NCBI GenBank assembly: GCA_905236675.1
Contig: CAJOND010000009.1
Coordinates: 30,846 to 94,845 of the forward strand
DNA from: Candidatus Rifleibacteriota bacterium
Lineage (GTDB): Bacteria > Muiribacteriota > Ozemobacteria > Ozemobacterales > Ozemobacteraceae
Direction: 5' to 3'
DNA length: 64,000 nucleotides
Shown: one piece after another, positions 8,212-16,989 of the stretch
Layout: every line of letters starts with the position of its first letter
Numbering within the stretch: the stretch's first letter is position 1
Program-made: the position numbers and the translations under genes
Notes under the pieces: model-generated
What the model saw: the letters and a program-made list of their open reading frames with translations, nothing else
What the model was told of the DNA's origin: nothing
Databases searched by the model: none

Positions 8212-9402
8212 TTACTCATCATCCCATGAAAGGAAAGATTCTGTTTTTATTCCTTTGGGGTATATATAAATAACTTTATTTGCAAGATCACAACCCCAGT
8301 CATTACCAGATTTTGCCGCTATAATATCAAGTAATTCATCATAGGTTATATCTTCTTCTTCGACACTTACTGTTAAACCTTTTGTAAAATTTTCCATACC
8401 TTGAATCTTAAATTCTTCGCCAGCTTCTTTCCCGTAAACATCCAAAGCTTGATTAATTAAACTTACAACATCGTAATCTTCGCAATTCCAAGATTTCATA
8501 ACCATAAAAATTGCAGCACCTGTATCTTTTGGGAAAACCTTAATGTTTTCGCCCGAAGAATTTTGTGCAACAGTTGTTTCTTTTTTGTTAGCAGTGTCTA
8601 GTTTATCATCCAAGTCATTTCCACCAGACGAAGCAGGAGATTCAAAATCTGAATCTGAATCTGAATCTAAGTCTGAATCAAGATCATTGATAGAAATAGA
8701 ATCTGGAGAAGGTGAAGTAGATGGAGTAGATGGAGATGGAGAAGAAGAAAGAGAGGAATCATCTTCTAGTTCATCATCCCAATCTGGAATTTCTAAATCC
8801 TTGCTGAAAAATCCTGAATCATCATCGTCTATGGAAAGAGGCACTTTGGTAGAAGAGGTTCTTTTATTAGACTTTTGAGGAATAGGTTTGCTCTGATCTT
8901 TGTTACTATTCTTCTTTTTTTGATCTTGCTTCTGATTTTGCTGTTTATTTTGATTCTGATTCTGTTGTTTATTTTGGTTTTGACTTTGCTGTTTATTATT
9001 ATTAGAGGCAGGTAAAGAAATAAAAGTTTGCCCGTCAGAATTAATAACGTTATTCTTATTTCCTGACTGATTACCTGATTTATTACCTCTTTTTGTTTCT
9101 GAAGAAGAAGTTTTATCGTTATTTAAATTCGGCATCGGTAAAATTGAATCTTTTGAATTGCCAGAATTGATCTGCCCTTTATTTGGTCCAGTATTAGCCA
9201 AATTATTCTGCCAGTTATTCTGCTGCTTATTGGTATTCTGTTGTTTTTGAGTATTACTTTTATTCTGCTCAGAAGAATTAGTATTCTGGGTACTAGGTTT
9301 CTGACCAGGCATAGGAAGAATTAAACCATCTTGAGCATAGGAAGAACAAGATGTAATTATTAAATAAGCCAATAATATCAAAATTTTGTTATTAATTTTC
9401 AT
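8212..9402 (-). CDS. Q/N- and S/D-rich lipoprotein with a C-terminal secretin/STN-like domain
   Basis: I do not recognise this 396-residue protein as a named family. It starts with a lipoprotein signal (ILILLAYLIITSC; lipobox ITSC). Residues about 25-190 are dominated by Q, N, K and S, including runs of QNQNKQQ units; residues about 190-275 are rich in D and S. The last 110 residues look folded: a GLTVSVEEEDITYDELLDII helix-strand pattern and a closing VIYIYPKG strand resemble the small STN/secretin N-terminal fold. The ATG at 9402 is preceded by TGGAG at good spacing, better than the ATG at 9414. The prion-like composition suggests a flexible tether between lipid anchor and binding domain (inference). 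Confidence 0.75.
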   Translation of the reverse strand: MKINNKILILLAYLIITSCSSYAQDGLILPMPGQKPSTQNTNSSEQNKSNTQKQQNTNKQQNNWQNNLANTGPNKGQINSGNSKDSILPMPNLNNDKTSSSETKRGNKSGNQSGNKNNVINSDGQTFISLPASNNNKQQSQNQNKQQNQNQNKQQNQKQDQKKKNSNKDQSKPIPQKSNKRTSSTKVPLSIDDDDSGFFSKDLEIPDWDDELEDDSSLSSSPSPSTPSTSPSPDSISINDLDSDLDSDSDSDFESPASSGGNDLDDKLDTANKKETTVAQNSSGENIKVFPKDTGAAIFMVMKSWNCEDYDVVSLINQALDVYGKEAGEEFKIQGMENFTKGLTVSVEEEDITYDELLDIIAAKSGNDWGCDLANKVIYIYPKGIKTESFLSWDDE

Positions 9403-9638
9403 TATAGACTCCATCTATTCTATTTAATTATAAACTAATTTTTGCAATTATCAAAGTAAACTTTTAGTTAGAATAATATTAGTTATAACGAAAATAACGC
9501 TTAAAATATAAAAAAACGACCTTCCGAAAATAAATATTAAACAAACCACTGAATTAATATTGTAAACGTTGCCTTAATATGAAAAAATATGCTAAATTAT
9601 ATAAACTTCATTTTGAAACGAGGCAAAAAAATAAACTT

Positions 9639-10208
9639 ATGCGTAAGGTTTTCAATATTATTATCCCATTTCTGTTAGCTTTTGTTTTTACAGATATTAT
9701 AGCACTTGCAGATAATCCGACAAGTCTTGTCACTATTGGTGAAGAAGAACTAGATGACGAAAAAGTAGTAGAACTCAAAATTGGCGATGATGCACCTGAT
9801 TTTTCTCTTCCCAATTTAAAAACAGATAAAATGGAAGGATTAAAAGATTATTTGGGCAAACCAACTGTTTTGTTCTTTATACAAAGTGCCTGCTATTCTT
9901 GTTTGCAAGAAGCAAAAGCCTTCCAGGCTATGAAAGAAAACTATCAGGACAAGGTTAACGTTGTTGCAGTCGGAGTTGATCTTTTAGGCAAAAAAGGTTT
10001 GCTTACATGGGCTTCTCATAACAATATAAATTATCCTGTTCTTTTAGACCCAATCTTTTCTGTTCCTGAAAAATATGGTTTTTCTTATACTCCAAGTTCA
10101 GTAATTATTGACAAAAACGGTAAAATTGCGTTTATTCATGCTGGTTTTCGTCCAGATGATTTTAAGTTTTTCGTGGATAAAATTGAAGAACTTCTAAAAA
10201 GCAAATAA
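9639..10208 (+). CDS. Exported thioredoxin-like/peroxiredoxin-fold protein (AhpC/TSA-type)
   Basis: A TlpA/ResA-like thiol protein of about 190 residues. An N-terminal hydrophobic signal (FNIIIPFLLAFVFTDIIALA) is followed by an acidic linker and a thioredoxin fold beginning KIGDDAPDFSLPNL. The active site is CYSC in FFIQSACYSCLQEA, and the cis-Pro strand is YTPSSVIIDKNGKIAF. It may reduce disulfides or peroxides outside the cytoplasmic membrane; the exact substrate cannot be read. The frame is open from an ATG at 9579, but that start has no ribosome site and puts 20 charged residues before the signal peptide. Even the ATG at 9639 has only GAGG 15 nt upstream. It sits 7 bp before the transporter gene. 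Confidence 0.82.
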   Translation: MRKVFNIIIPFLLAFVFTDIIALADNPTSLVTIGEEELDDEKVVELKIGDDAPDFSLPNLKTDKMEGLKDYLGKPTVLFFIQSACYSCLQEAKAFQAMKENYQDKVNVVAVGVDLLGKKGLLTWASHNNINYPVLLDPIFSVPEKYGFSYTPSSVIIDKNGKIAFIHAGFRPDDFKFFVDKIEELLKSK

Positions 10209-10215
10209 AAAATAA

Positions 10216-11493
10216 ATGGACGGTATAGTATTAAGGCATCCGTTAGCTGCCGCTATAATATTTTTAATCACATTTATTTTAATATCTTTCAGAAGATTAA
10301 GTATATTACCTATCGGCAGGCCTTCTAGTGCCTTATTAGGTGCGGTTTTAATGGTAGCCTTTGGAGTAGTGACTCCAAAGGAAGCTTATGACCATATAAA
10401 CTGGGACACCATATGTCTTTTATTAGGAATGATGATTATTGCTGAGCATCTTCGTTCAGCTGGACTTTTTGAAAAAATAACCAACAAACTTGAATTTTTC
10501 AATAAACCCTTTGCTCTTCTAACTGTAATAGCTTTTTCAGCAGCTATTCTTTCTTCTATTCTAGTAAATGATCCTGTTTGCGTTGTGTTTACTCCGTTGG
10601 TACTGCTTATTTGCCATAAGAAGCATTTGAATCCACTCCCCTACCTTATTGTTTTGGCTACAAGCAGCAACATAGGTTCCTGTCTGACTCTTACTGGAAA
10701 TCCTCAGAACATGATTATCGGGAACGTTTCAAAGCTGGGTTTTATTCATTTTTTAAAGCTTATGCTATTACCATTCTTATCCTGTATGGCAATAAACTTA
10801 GCCTTAGCCTGGATATTCTACAGAAATAAACTTACTATAGAATCTGCTTCTCCTGAAACAAAGGCAGCAGATAACCTTTACTCTGAAGAAGACAATCACC
10901 CTTTAAAAACAAGAAGATTAAGAATAGGAATATTGGGTTTGGTCATAACCTGTCTAGGATTTATTACAGGCTGCTCAATGGCTTTCTCTGCTCTAGCAGG
11001 CGCAGTCATAGTTATAACTTTCCATAGAAAAGATCCTGGGGAAATTTTAGCAAAATTAGACTGGTCTTTGCTGATGTTTTTCTCCTCGTTATTTGTTGTG
11101 ATTGGTGGATTACAAACTAGTGGATTAGCAGAGGCAATAGCCGAATGGTCTTTAAAACTTATTTCTGGAGATATGACCAGACAAATATGGATATTTTCTT
11201 CTGTAACCCTAGTTGGTTCTAATCTTCTATCCAACGTACCTTTTGTTTTATTGGCGTCACATTCAGTGCCTCATTTAAATAACCCTGAATTATTCTGGTT
11301 TTTATTAGCCTTTGTCAGTACAATTGCAGGAAATCTCACAATATTCGGTTCTGTTGCCAATATGATTGTTGCTGAAACTGCTGGAGATAAATGTAAAATC
11401 TCATTTTGGGAATTTGCCAGTTTTGGTATTCCATCAACAATTATCTGCATTACTATTGGGGGTTGGATACTATCTTTATTACTGTTATGTTAA
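10216..11493 (+). CDS. SLC13/ArsB-like (DASS/CitM superfamily) anion transporter
   Basis: Integral membrane protein of 425 residues with about 11 hydrophobic segments. Signature stretches of the ArsB/NhaD/SLC13 superfamily are present: LLLGMMIIAEHLRSAGLFE, ILVNDPVCVVFTPLVLL in the first half-site and SNIGSCLTLTGNPQNMIIG; the second repeat has LLSNVPFVLLA and LTIFGSVANMIVAE. These are the helix-turn substrate sites of the inverted-repeat fold. The substrate (dicarboxylate, arsenite, sulfate or Na+/H+) cannot be decided from sequence. It starts 7 bp after the thioredoxin-like gene and is followed 23 bp later by a MATE exporter, probably one operon. Confidence 0.85.
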   Translation: MDGIVLRHPLAAAIIFLITFILISFRRLSILPIGRPSSALLGAVLMVAFGVVTPKEAYDHINWDTICLLLGMMIIAEHLRSAGLFEKITNKLEFFNKPFALLTVIAFSAAILSSILVNDPVCVVFTPLVLLICHKKHLNPLPYLIVLATSSNIGSCLTLTGNPQNMIIGNVSKLGFIHFLKLMLLPFLSCMAINLALAWIFYRNKLTIESASPETKAADNLYSEEDNHPLKTRRLRIGILGLVITCLGFITGCSMAFSALAGAVIVITFHRKDPGEILAKLDWSLLMFFSSLFVVIGGLQTSGLAEAIAEWSLKLISGDMTRQIWIFSSVTLVGSNLLSNVPFVLLASHSVPHLNNPELFWFLLAFVSTIAGNLTIFGSVANMIVAETAGDKCKISFWEFASFGIPSTIICITIGGWILSLLLLC

Positions 11494-11516
11494 ATGTTTT
11501 ATTAATTAATTAAGCC

Positions 11517-12884
11517 ATGCCAAAAGGAAGTGCTATTGAAGAAAAACATAAGAAGATGACTGAGTCGTCTGTAGAACGGCTTATATGCTCTTTAGCTGTT
11601 CCTACCATAGCAATAATGCTAGTTTCTGCTTTTTACAACATGGCTGACACTTATTTTGTAGGTCAGATCAGCAAAGATGGAACTAGCTCAACAGCCGCAA
11701 TAGGTATTTCCTTTTCTGTAATGTCTGTTATACAGGCTATAGGATTTTTCTTCGGACAAGGGTCTGGAAACTATATTTCCAGGCAACTTGGGGCTAAAAA
11801 CTATAATGAAGCTTCCTCCATGGCTTCTACCGGGGTTGTCACCTCTTTTATAACAGGGTTAATACTAGGCTCTTTAGGCCTTTTAAATTTAGAAAAAATA
11901 TGCATTTTTCTTGGAGCAACCCCGACAATACTTCCTCATGCCTGTAGTTATCTTAAATACATTTTTTTGGCTATGCCTTTTATGACTGGTTCTTTAACAT
12001 TAAACAATCAGTTGAGATTTCAAGGCAGCGCAGTTCATGCTATGGTAGGCATGATGAGCGGTGCTCTAATAAACGTTTTACTAGACCCAATATTTATATT
12101 ATTTCTGAATCTAGGCGTAGCAGGTGCAGGGCTTGCAACTTTCATCAGCCAGTCATTCGGTTTTTTTATTCTTTATTTTGCTACTGGTTTTAATGGAAAT
12201 GTCAGAATTTTCTTAAAAGATTTTTCACCAAAAATAAACCGTCTTATTGAAATTTTCAAAGGTGGTTTCCCTTCTTTGTGCCGTCAGGGAATGGGTGGAG
12301 TTGCCATGCTGTGTTTAAATAAAGAAATAGGAATTTATGGTGATGCTGCAATTGCCGCAATGGCTATTGCCACAAGAACTGCACATATTTCTTATTCAGT
12401 TCTAATAGGATTTGGACACGGTTTTCAGCCAGTATGTGGTTTTAACTATGGAGCCAAGCTATATGATCGTGTAAAAAAAGCATTTTGGTTTTTAGTAAAA
12501 GTTGGCAGTTGTGTAATGACTTTAAATACATTGATTGCCTTTATATGGGCACCACAAATTGTTGCTTTTTTCAGAGCTGATGATCCTGAAGTCATAAGAT
12601 TAGGTGCAATTGCCTTGAAAGCTCAGTGCATGGCATTTCCATTTGTTGGATGGTTTACTTCATGCAGTATGCTTTGTCAAATAACCAGACAGACTTTAAA
12701 AGCAAGTTTTCTGGCTGCAGCAAGACAATGCTTGTTTTTTATTCCAGGAATATTCATATTATCTTATTTTTGGGGCTTGAATGGAATAATATACACACAA
12801 CCAGCAGCAGATATTCTTAGCTTTATAATATCTTTGCCTATAGGTTTTTCGGTCTTAAAAGGAATGAGCAAAGAAAAAAACTAA
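11517..12884 (+). CDS. MATE-family multidrug/Na+ antiporter
   Basis: Twelve-helix exporter of 455 residues. The N-terminal KMTESSVERLICSLAVPTI is the usual pre-TM1 motif of MATE proteins, supporting the ATG at 11517. NMADTYFVG at TM1-TM2, the GQGSGNYISRQLGA loop, and the second-half FGHGFQPVCGFNYGA are all family hallmarks of the two six-helix bundles. Such proteins expel cationic drugs or metabolites with Na+ or H+. The 3' end overlaps the convergent tcdA gene by 4 bp, so no room for a terminator exists between them. Confidence 0.92.
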   Translation: MPKGSAIEEKHKKMTESSVERLICSLAVPTIAIMLVSAFYNMADTYFVGQISKDGTSSTAAIGISFSVMSVIQAIGFFFGQGSGNYISRQLGAKNYNEASSMASTGVVTSFITGLILGSLGLLNLEKICIFLGATPTILPHACSYLKYIFLAMPFMTGSLTLNNQLRFQGSAVHAMVGMMSGALINVLLDPIFILFLNLGVAGAGLATFISQSFGFFILYFATGFNGNVRIFLKDFSPKINRLIEIFKGGFPSLCRQGMGGVAMLCLNKEIGIYGDAAIAAMAIATRTAHISYSVLIGFGHGFQPVCGFNYGAKLYDRVKKAFWFLVKVGSCVMTLNTLIAFIWAPQIVAFFRADDPEVIRLGAIALKAQCMAFPFVGWFTSCSMLCQITRQTLKASFLAAARQCLFFIPGIFILSYFWGLNGIIYTQPAADILSFIISLPIGFSVLKGMSKEKN

Positions 12885-13639
12885 TTCTCTTCCTTTTGTT
12901 GTTTTACTTCTTTTATTAGTTTCTGAACAACCATTCCAGCAATAGTAAAGCCAAAGATTGCTGGAATATAGCTTATAGAGCCCATAATCATTCGTTCTAA
13001 ACCTGGGTTAAGTTCTGCTTCCTCTTTAGAGAACATTTTATAAGACAAAGGAGGCTTTGGATCTTCTAATGAATAAACTACGGGAATTCCTTTATGAATA
13101 TTCATTTGTCTCAGAGTTTTCCTGACTTTTTTAGCTAAAGGGCAGACAGTAGTGTTGGAAATATCGCCAACCTTAATCAAGGAAGGATCAGTTTTTCCAG
13201 CAGCGCCCATCGCTGAAAATATAGGAATCTTCTTATGTTTACATTCAACAAGTAATTTTATTTTCGAATTAAAAGTATCTATAGCATCTATAACCGCATC
13301 AAAATCAGTTTTTATGATATCATTCGAATTAGAAGCCTCAAAAAATGTATCTAACACATGAACTTTGCAATCAGGATTAATTAGTTTGATTCTTTCTGCC
13401 ATTGCTTGGCTTTTAGATATTCCTATGGTCGAATTTAGTGCAATGATTTGTCTATTGATATTAGTTGGGTTAATCTTATCAAAATCTACTATAGTTAGTT
13501 CGCCAACCCCTGATCGTGCAAGAGATTCAGCAGCATGACTGCCAACACCGCCTAATCCGAATACTGCAACATGAGCTTTCTGCAATTTATCAAAAGCTTC
13601 TTCACCTAATAAAACTCTTGTTCTTTGAAATGGATTCAT
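12881..13639 (-). CDS. tcdA: tRNA threonylcarbamoyladenosine dehydratase (TcdA/CsdL)
   Basis: E1-like ThiF-fold enzyme that cyclises t6A37 in tRNA to ct6A using ATP. Nucleotide site GLGGVGSHAAESLARSG, the following VDFDKINPTNINRQ with the adenylation Arg/Gln, DAIDTFNSK, and FSAMGAAGKTDPS match TcdA of about 250-270 residues. A hydrophobic C-terminal stretch (PAIFGFTIAGMVVQKL) is typical of the family and fits peripheral membrane association. A perfect TATAAT box lies only 6 nt before the ATG, which suggests a leaderless mRNA. Confidence 0.93.
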   Translation of the reverse strand: MNPFQRTRVLLGEEAFDKLQKAHVAVFGLGGVGSHAAESLARSGVGELTIVDFDKINPTNINRQIIALNSTIGISKSQAMAERIKLINPDCKVHVLDTFFEASNSNDIIKTDFDAVIDAIDTFNSKIKLLVECKHKKIPIFSAMGAAGKTDPSLIKVGDISNTTVCPLAKKVRKTLRQMNIHKGIPVVYSLEDPKPPLSYKMFSKEEAELNPGLERMIMGSISYIPAIFGFTIAGMVVQKLIKEVKQQKEEN

Positions 13640-13645
13640 GAAAAT

Positions 13646-13651
13646 ATTATA
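13646..13651 (-). promoter_or_regulatory. -10 box (TATAAT) placed for a leaderless tcdA transcript
   Basis: TATAAT followed by 6 nt and then the ATG; transcription would start at or beside the A of the start codon. No -35 box is convincing, and there is no Shine-Dalgarno site. Confidence 0.5.
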
Positions 13652-13680
13652 CCATATTTTTCAAAAACTTCTACATTACA

Positions 13681-13810
13681 TTAACCACCAAATTAATATA
13701 TGGTTGGTAGTTGGATGCTGGTAGGTGGTTAGTGCTCTCCTGCTCTCATCTCTCATTTCTCAACTTTCAGTTTTCAGTTTTCAGAGCTTTCAGCTTTCTT
13801 CAATCTTGCC
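13681..13810. repeat. Composite word-repeat cluster (GGTTGG, CTCTCATC, TTTTCAG, CTTCAATCTT)
   Basis: The 13,640-13,865 gap holds successive short repeat words: TGGTTGGTAGTTGG, CTCTCATCTCTCATTTCTC, CAGTTTTCAGTTTTCAG and CTTCAATCTT. Related words recur at 22.7, 36.3 and 49.7 kb. No gene is visible in it. Confidence 0.7.
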
Positions 13811-13814
13811 TATT

Positions 13815-13843
13815 TTGACAAGGTATGATAGTATTTTTATGAA
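13815..13843 (+). promoter_or_regulatory. Sigma-70-type promoter of the zinc-ribbon gene
   Basis: -35 TTGACA, 17-bp spacer, -10 TATGAA, followed by a GAGGAGA ribosome site just before the ATG at 13,866. Confidence 0.6.
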
Positions 13844-13865
13844 TTAAAAACGAGGAGATAACATA

Positions 13866-14492
13866 ATGTTCTGTCCAGTATGCAAGGGTGAATTTAGAGA
13901 AGGTTTTACACATTGTGATAACTGTAATGTTGATTTAGTCGAAGATTTAGATCATATTCCCGACAATATTGAAGGGGAATTTATGCTTTGTCCAAATTGC
14001 CAGAAAGAATATCATAATGGCGAAAAAACTTGTTCAGAATGTGGTTTAAAATTATTCCGAGCTGTTTTAAACAAAGATGATGAATATGTATTTTTAGAAG
14101 AACCCAGATTTGAACAAGGAAATACGGAAGTAAACTTCAATAATTTGTGGAGACATTATTGCCAGATTGATCCTTCAAAAGCTGCCGTTGTACTTGAATC
14201 AATGGATGGTGAAATGCTTAAACAAGTTATGGATTTACTAGACAAAAATGAAATTGATTTCATGTTTGTTGAACCTAATGAAGCTGCTAGTACATTAGGA
14301 AGCATTTTTGGAATGAACAGCCCTCTTGAACGCCAATTTCCAAGAATTGTAGTAAATAAAGAAGATGAAGAAAAAGCCCTTTCTCTTGTTGCCAATAGTT
14401 CAGAACTTGGTCTTTTTGAAGTTCCTGATGAACTTATTGGCGACGATGATGATGAAGATGATGATGAAGACGATGATGAAGACGAAGAATAA
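13866..14492 (+). CDS. Double zinc-ribbon protein with DUF2007-like domain and acidic tail
   Basis: A 208-residue cytoplasmic protein of unknown function. The N-terminus has two zinc ribbons: CPVCKGEF...CDNCNVDL and CPNCQKEY...CSECGLKL. Residues about 90-180 look like the DUF2007 'putative signal-transducing' fold (LESMDGEMLKQVMDLLDKN, then VEPNEAAS and a closing PRIVVNKEDEEKALSLV segment). The last 18 residues are nearly all Asp and Glu, encoded by a GAT/GAA repeat. A standalone gene with its own promoter and a strong terminator. A regulatory or scaffolding role is only inference. Confidence 0.8.
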   Translation: MFCPVCKGEFREGFTHCDNCNVDLVEDLDHIPDNIEGEFMLCPNCQKEYHNGEKTCSECGLKLFRAVLNKDDEYVFLEEPRFEQGNTEVNFNNLWRHYCQIDPSKAAVVLESMDGEMLKQVMDLLDKNEIDFMFVEPNEAASTLGSIFGMNSPLERQFPRIVVNKEDEEKALSLVANSSELGLFEVPDELIGDDDDEDDDEDDDEDEE

Positions 14493-14511
14493 TCATCTTT
14501 AATTGATAAAC

Positions 14512-14540
14512 AAAAAAGCTTGGGATTCCCAAGCTTTTTT
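14512..14540. terminator. Bidirectional rho-independent terminator
   Basis: A 13-bp perfect stem (AAAAAAGCTTGGG with CCCAAGCTTTTTT) and a 3-nt loop, with T tracts readable on both strands. It separates the plus-strand zinc-ribbon gene from the convergent minus-strand EF-hand gene. Confidence 0.9.
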
Positions 14541-14609
14541 GTTTTAATTTTAGTATTTGTTTTTGTTGAGAAAAGTTGCCCCTCAACAAAATGCTATTTT
14601 TATAGATTA

Positions 14610-15953
14610 TTATAGTTCAGAATATCCGAAAATGGCGTCAGCCATTTCACCCTTAGTCCCGTCTTCTCTTTCAAAACTACCTCTAAGAACGATTGAATTA
14701 CCATTAACATCATCGTCTGCTTCATCACATTCTAGATTCAAAGCTTTGATTCCCATTTCCTGTAGAGTATTAAACTCATTTGCGGACATTTTACCATCAC
14801 CGTTTAAATCACGATAAAGTTTGAGGTTTTTATAAATAGAATCTTTGCTATCTATTTTACCATCATTATTTGAATCGTATTTGGCTAATTCTTTAAAGCC
14901 ATCTTTAGCACCATTCTGATCTCCGAAAAGTTCGGAACCATTGTCTATTTTGTTATTACCATTTTTATCATAAACCAGCATTGCTGTATTCCCTTTAACC
15001 CAAGCAGTGCTGTCCATGATTCCATCGGCGTTAATATCAAAATTAGCTCCTTTTCCAGCTTCTGTAAGTTGAATACCATCGCCAGAGAGGTCAAGCAATA
15101 TCGGGTCGCAACCTTGGAGTGCTAATTCCTGAAGTCTCATATAAGAAGAAGAATGTGTGTTTAAAGTGCTGACATTAGCATTAGAAGAAGTTCTAGACGC
15201 ATTAGAAGCTGCAGAAGTTGAAGAGCTATAACTTAATGAAGCTGCTTCATAAGAGAAAGAAGCTGAAGAAGCTTTTAGAGAAGCGCTGTTATCTGAACGA
15301 CTGTTAGAACTTGATTTTTCTGAACCATAACCAAAGAAATCTGCCAATGCATTAGTGAAGGCAGAAGCTATAGACTTGTTTTCTGAAGCTTCCTGAGCTT
15401 CAACATTAGTGAAGTTCATAGTAAGCTTGTAAGAGGAATATTTAACTGTCTGGATTCTATCACCATCTTGAATAGTAATTTCGCCACTTGTTTCTTCTAT
15501 TGAAATTGAAGCACTCTGGGCAATATCCATACCTGATAATTCTTCTTTAGAAGGATTATCTTTGAAAGCACCGAGAACATCTTCAAACATTTTTTCGAAA
15601 CTGCCTTTAAGCTGTTTGTATTCTTCATCATTTCTACTAATAAGACGAAGCATTTTATCTGCTTTCTCAGAAAGCTTTGATTTTGTGGAATCATCGCTGA
15701 TAGGCTTGTCAGCTTTAACATTTATACTGATGCTTAATTTGGAAGCTGCACTCTGCTTGTATTCTGAAATAATACTTTTTAGCTTTGTCTGAGAAGAAAG
15801 CTGAAGCTGATCAAGCATAGAAGTCTTCGCTTTTTGTGTACTACCAGTATTTGAAGCTTTGTGGGATTTACTTACTTTCTTGTTGCCAAAAAATGCATCA
15901 AGAGCTTTAACTATGTTTTTGTTCCCATAGTTGTTAGAATGAAGAATAGACAT
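14610..15953 (-). CDS. EF-hand/RTX-associated calcium-binding-type protein
   Basis: A 447-residue protein of unknown role. The N-terminal 270 residues are Ser/Ala/Lys-rich and probably helical or disordered, without a signal peptide. The C-terminal 170 residues carry the conserved module often found in large secreted calcium-binding proteins: LDLSGDGIQL, DINADGIMD, DKNGNNKIDNGSELFGD, YDSNNDGKIDSKD, RDLNGDGKMSANEF. These are DxDxDG EF-hand loops, several of them intact. A strong GGAGGAG lies 9 nt before the ATG. The upstream region has a sigma-28-like promoter and a leader hairpin. Secretion by a type I or flagellar-type route is possible but not shown. Confidence 0.78.
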   Translation of the reverse strand: MSILHSNNYGNKNIVKALDAFFGNKKVSKSHKASNTGSTQKAKTSMLDQLQLSSQTKLKSIISEYKQSAASKLSISINVKADKPISDDSTKSKLSEKADKMLRLISRNDEEYKQLKGSFEKMFEDVLGAFKDNPSKEELSGMDIAQSASISIEETSGEITIQDGDRIQTVKYSSYKLTMNFTNVEAQEASENKSIASAFTNALADFFGYGSEKSSSNSRSDNSASLKASSASFSYEAASLSYSSSTSAASNASRTSSNANVSTLNTHSSSYMRLQELALQGCDPILLDLSGDGIQLTEAGKGANFDINADGIMDSTAWVKGNTAMLVYDKNGNNKIDNGSELFGDQNGAKDGFKELAKYDSNNDGKIDSKDSIYKNLKLYRDLNGDGKMSANEFNTLQEMGIKALNLECDEADDDVNGNSIVLRGSFEREDGTKGEMADAIFGYSEL

Positions 15954-15977
15954 TGTTTTAACTCCTCCTTGAGTTTT

Positions 15978-16002
15978 TTGCTACATCCTTATAGCAAAAG
16001 GA
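15978..16002 (-). promoter_or_regulatory. Leader hairpin of the EF-hand gene
   Basis: In the minus-strand leader, TTTTGCTA pairs with TAGCAAAA around an 8-nt loop, just upstream of the AAGGAGGAG ribosome site. It may affect translation or mRNA stability. Confidence 0.5.
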
Positions 16003-16020
16003 AAAATTTTCCCTAATATC

Positions 16021-16049
16021 TATATCGGCTAAAGTGGCAAAAAAGTTTA
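16021..16049 (-). promoter_or_regulatory. Sigma-28/sigma-D-like promoter of the EF-hand gene
   Basis: On the minus strand TAAA-N16-GCCGATATA. Known consensus is TAAA-N15-GCCGATAA/T. The predicted start is about 55-60 nt before the ATG. Two other genes in the window (at 24.05 and 32.75 kb) have matching motifs with the same spacing. Confidence 0.55.
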
Positions 16050-16194
16050 GCTTTATTTTAAAAAATTTTTAAATCGTCTGTTGGTCTAGGTTTACAAGAG
16101 TTATTGTTACTAGTATATGCTTTTTAAAACATACTTTTTTTATAAAACAATGCTAATTTTGAATTATTCTTAAGTTTATTTAGATAATTCTAAT

Positions 16195-16239
16195 AAAAAA
16201 AAGACAGTCAGGTGTAAAATGCTTAACTGTCTTTTTTTT
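16195..16239 (-). terminator. Terminator of the small secreted-protein gene
   Basis: GACAGT / ACTGTC stem flanked by A and T runs, 12 bp beyond the stop codon of the minus-strand gene ending at 16,252. Confidence 0.65.
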
Positions 16240-16251
16240 ATTTTTAACTTA

Positions 16252-16863
16252 TTATTCTTCTGAGTTCACTAATGAATTTAATTGTCCAAGAACAACATGA
16301 CAAATTGGAGTGATTACAGTAACTTTTTTTGTTTCATCATCCATATCTTCTGTAGACATTTTTTCACTTAGAATATGAGAAATTGTAAAATTACCTTTTT
16401 TCCAAATTGTTATAGCTACAACTTCTCCTTCTTTAATTGCTTGAGCTAATTTAACAGGATCTTTAATTAATTCTTCATTATCTGTATCTATTATATCTTG
16501 GGTTGGTTCACCATAGATTTTTGTTAAAGCTTCATTGATTTTGTAAAAGTCTGCAATATAATTTGCATAATTATAATGGTTATTAATTATATTAAAAGTA
16601 ACTGCTTCCATTTTTCCGCTTTTATCAAAAGAATAGCAATTTTGACTTTTACCTATTAATTTAGAAGTTTCATTGAACATTAGTTCTGTATTTTGTTCCA
16701 AAACTAAAGTGTTATTTTTTTCAGAAGCTTTAACTTGTTCTTTTGTAGAACCTATTTTTATTTTGCTAAAAAAATTACTTCCTGTGGCAGTGTCTTGAGC
16801 TGCAACTACAGTTGATAGGGAAAGAGCAACCATTAAAGAAACAAATATTTTTTTAAAATTCAT
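16252..16863 (-). CDS. Small secreted protein of unknown function
   Basis: I do not recognise this 203-residue protein. The open frame reaches 16,947, but the ATG at 16,863 follows an AAGGA site and begins a clean signal peptide (FKKIFVSLMVALSLSTVVAA, cut before QD). The mature part has alternating strands and helices, an IKIGSTKEQVKASEK segment resembling the first helix of small periplasmic lipoprotein folds, and KIYGEPTQD, a motif often seen in similar 'GXP' secreted proteins. It is divergent from the ABC transporter operon and has its own terminator. Confidence 0.7.
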   Translation of the reverse strand: MNFKKIFVSLMVALSLSTVVAAQDTATGSNFFSKIKIGSTKEQVKASEKNNTLVLEQNTELMFNETSKLIGKSQNCYSFDKSGKMEAVTFNIINNHYNYANYIADFYKINEALTKIYGEPTQDIIDTDNEELIKDPVKLAQAIKEGEVVAITIWKKGNFTISHILSEKMSTEDMDDETKKVTVITPICHVVLGQLNSLVNSEE

Positions 16864-16989
16864 CTTATTCTTTTCCTTTTCAATATAGTATTTCTTATTA
16901 ATGGTACACTCAATTCGACCTTTTTTCAACAAGTAATTATCTAACATATCTTTAGACTTTAAATTTCTATGTAATCAAAATTTGATTAG

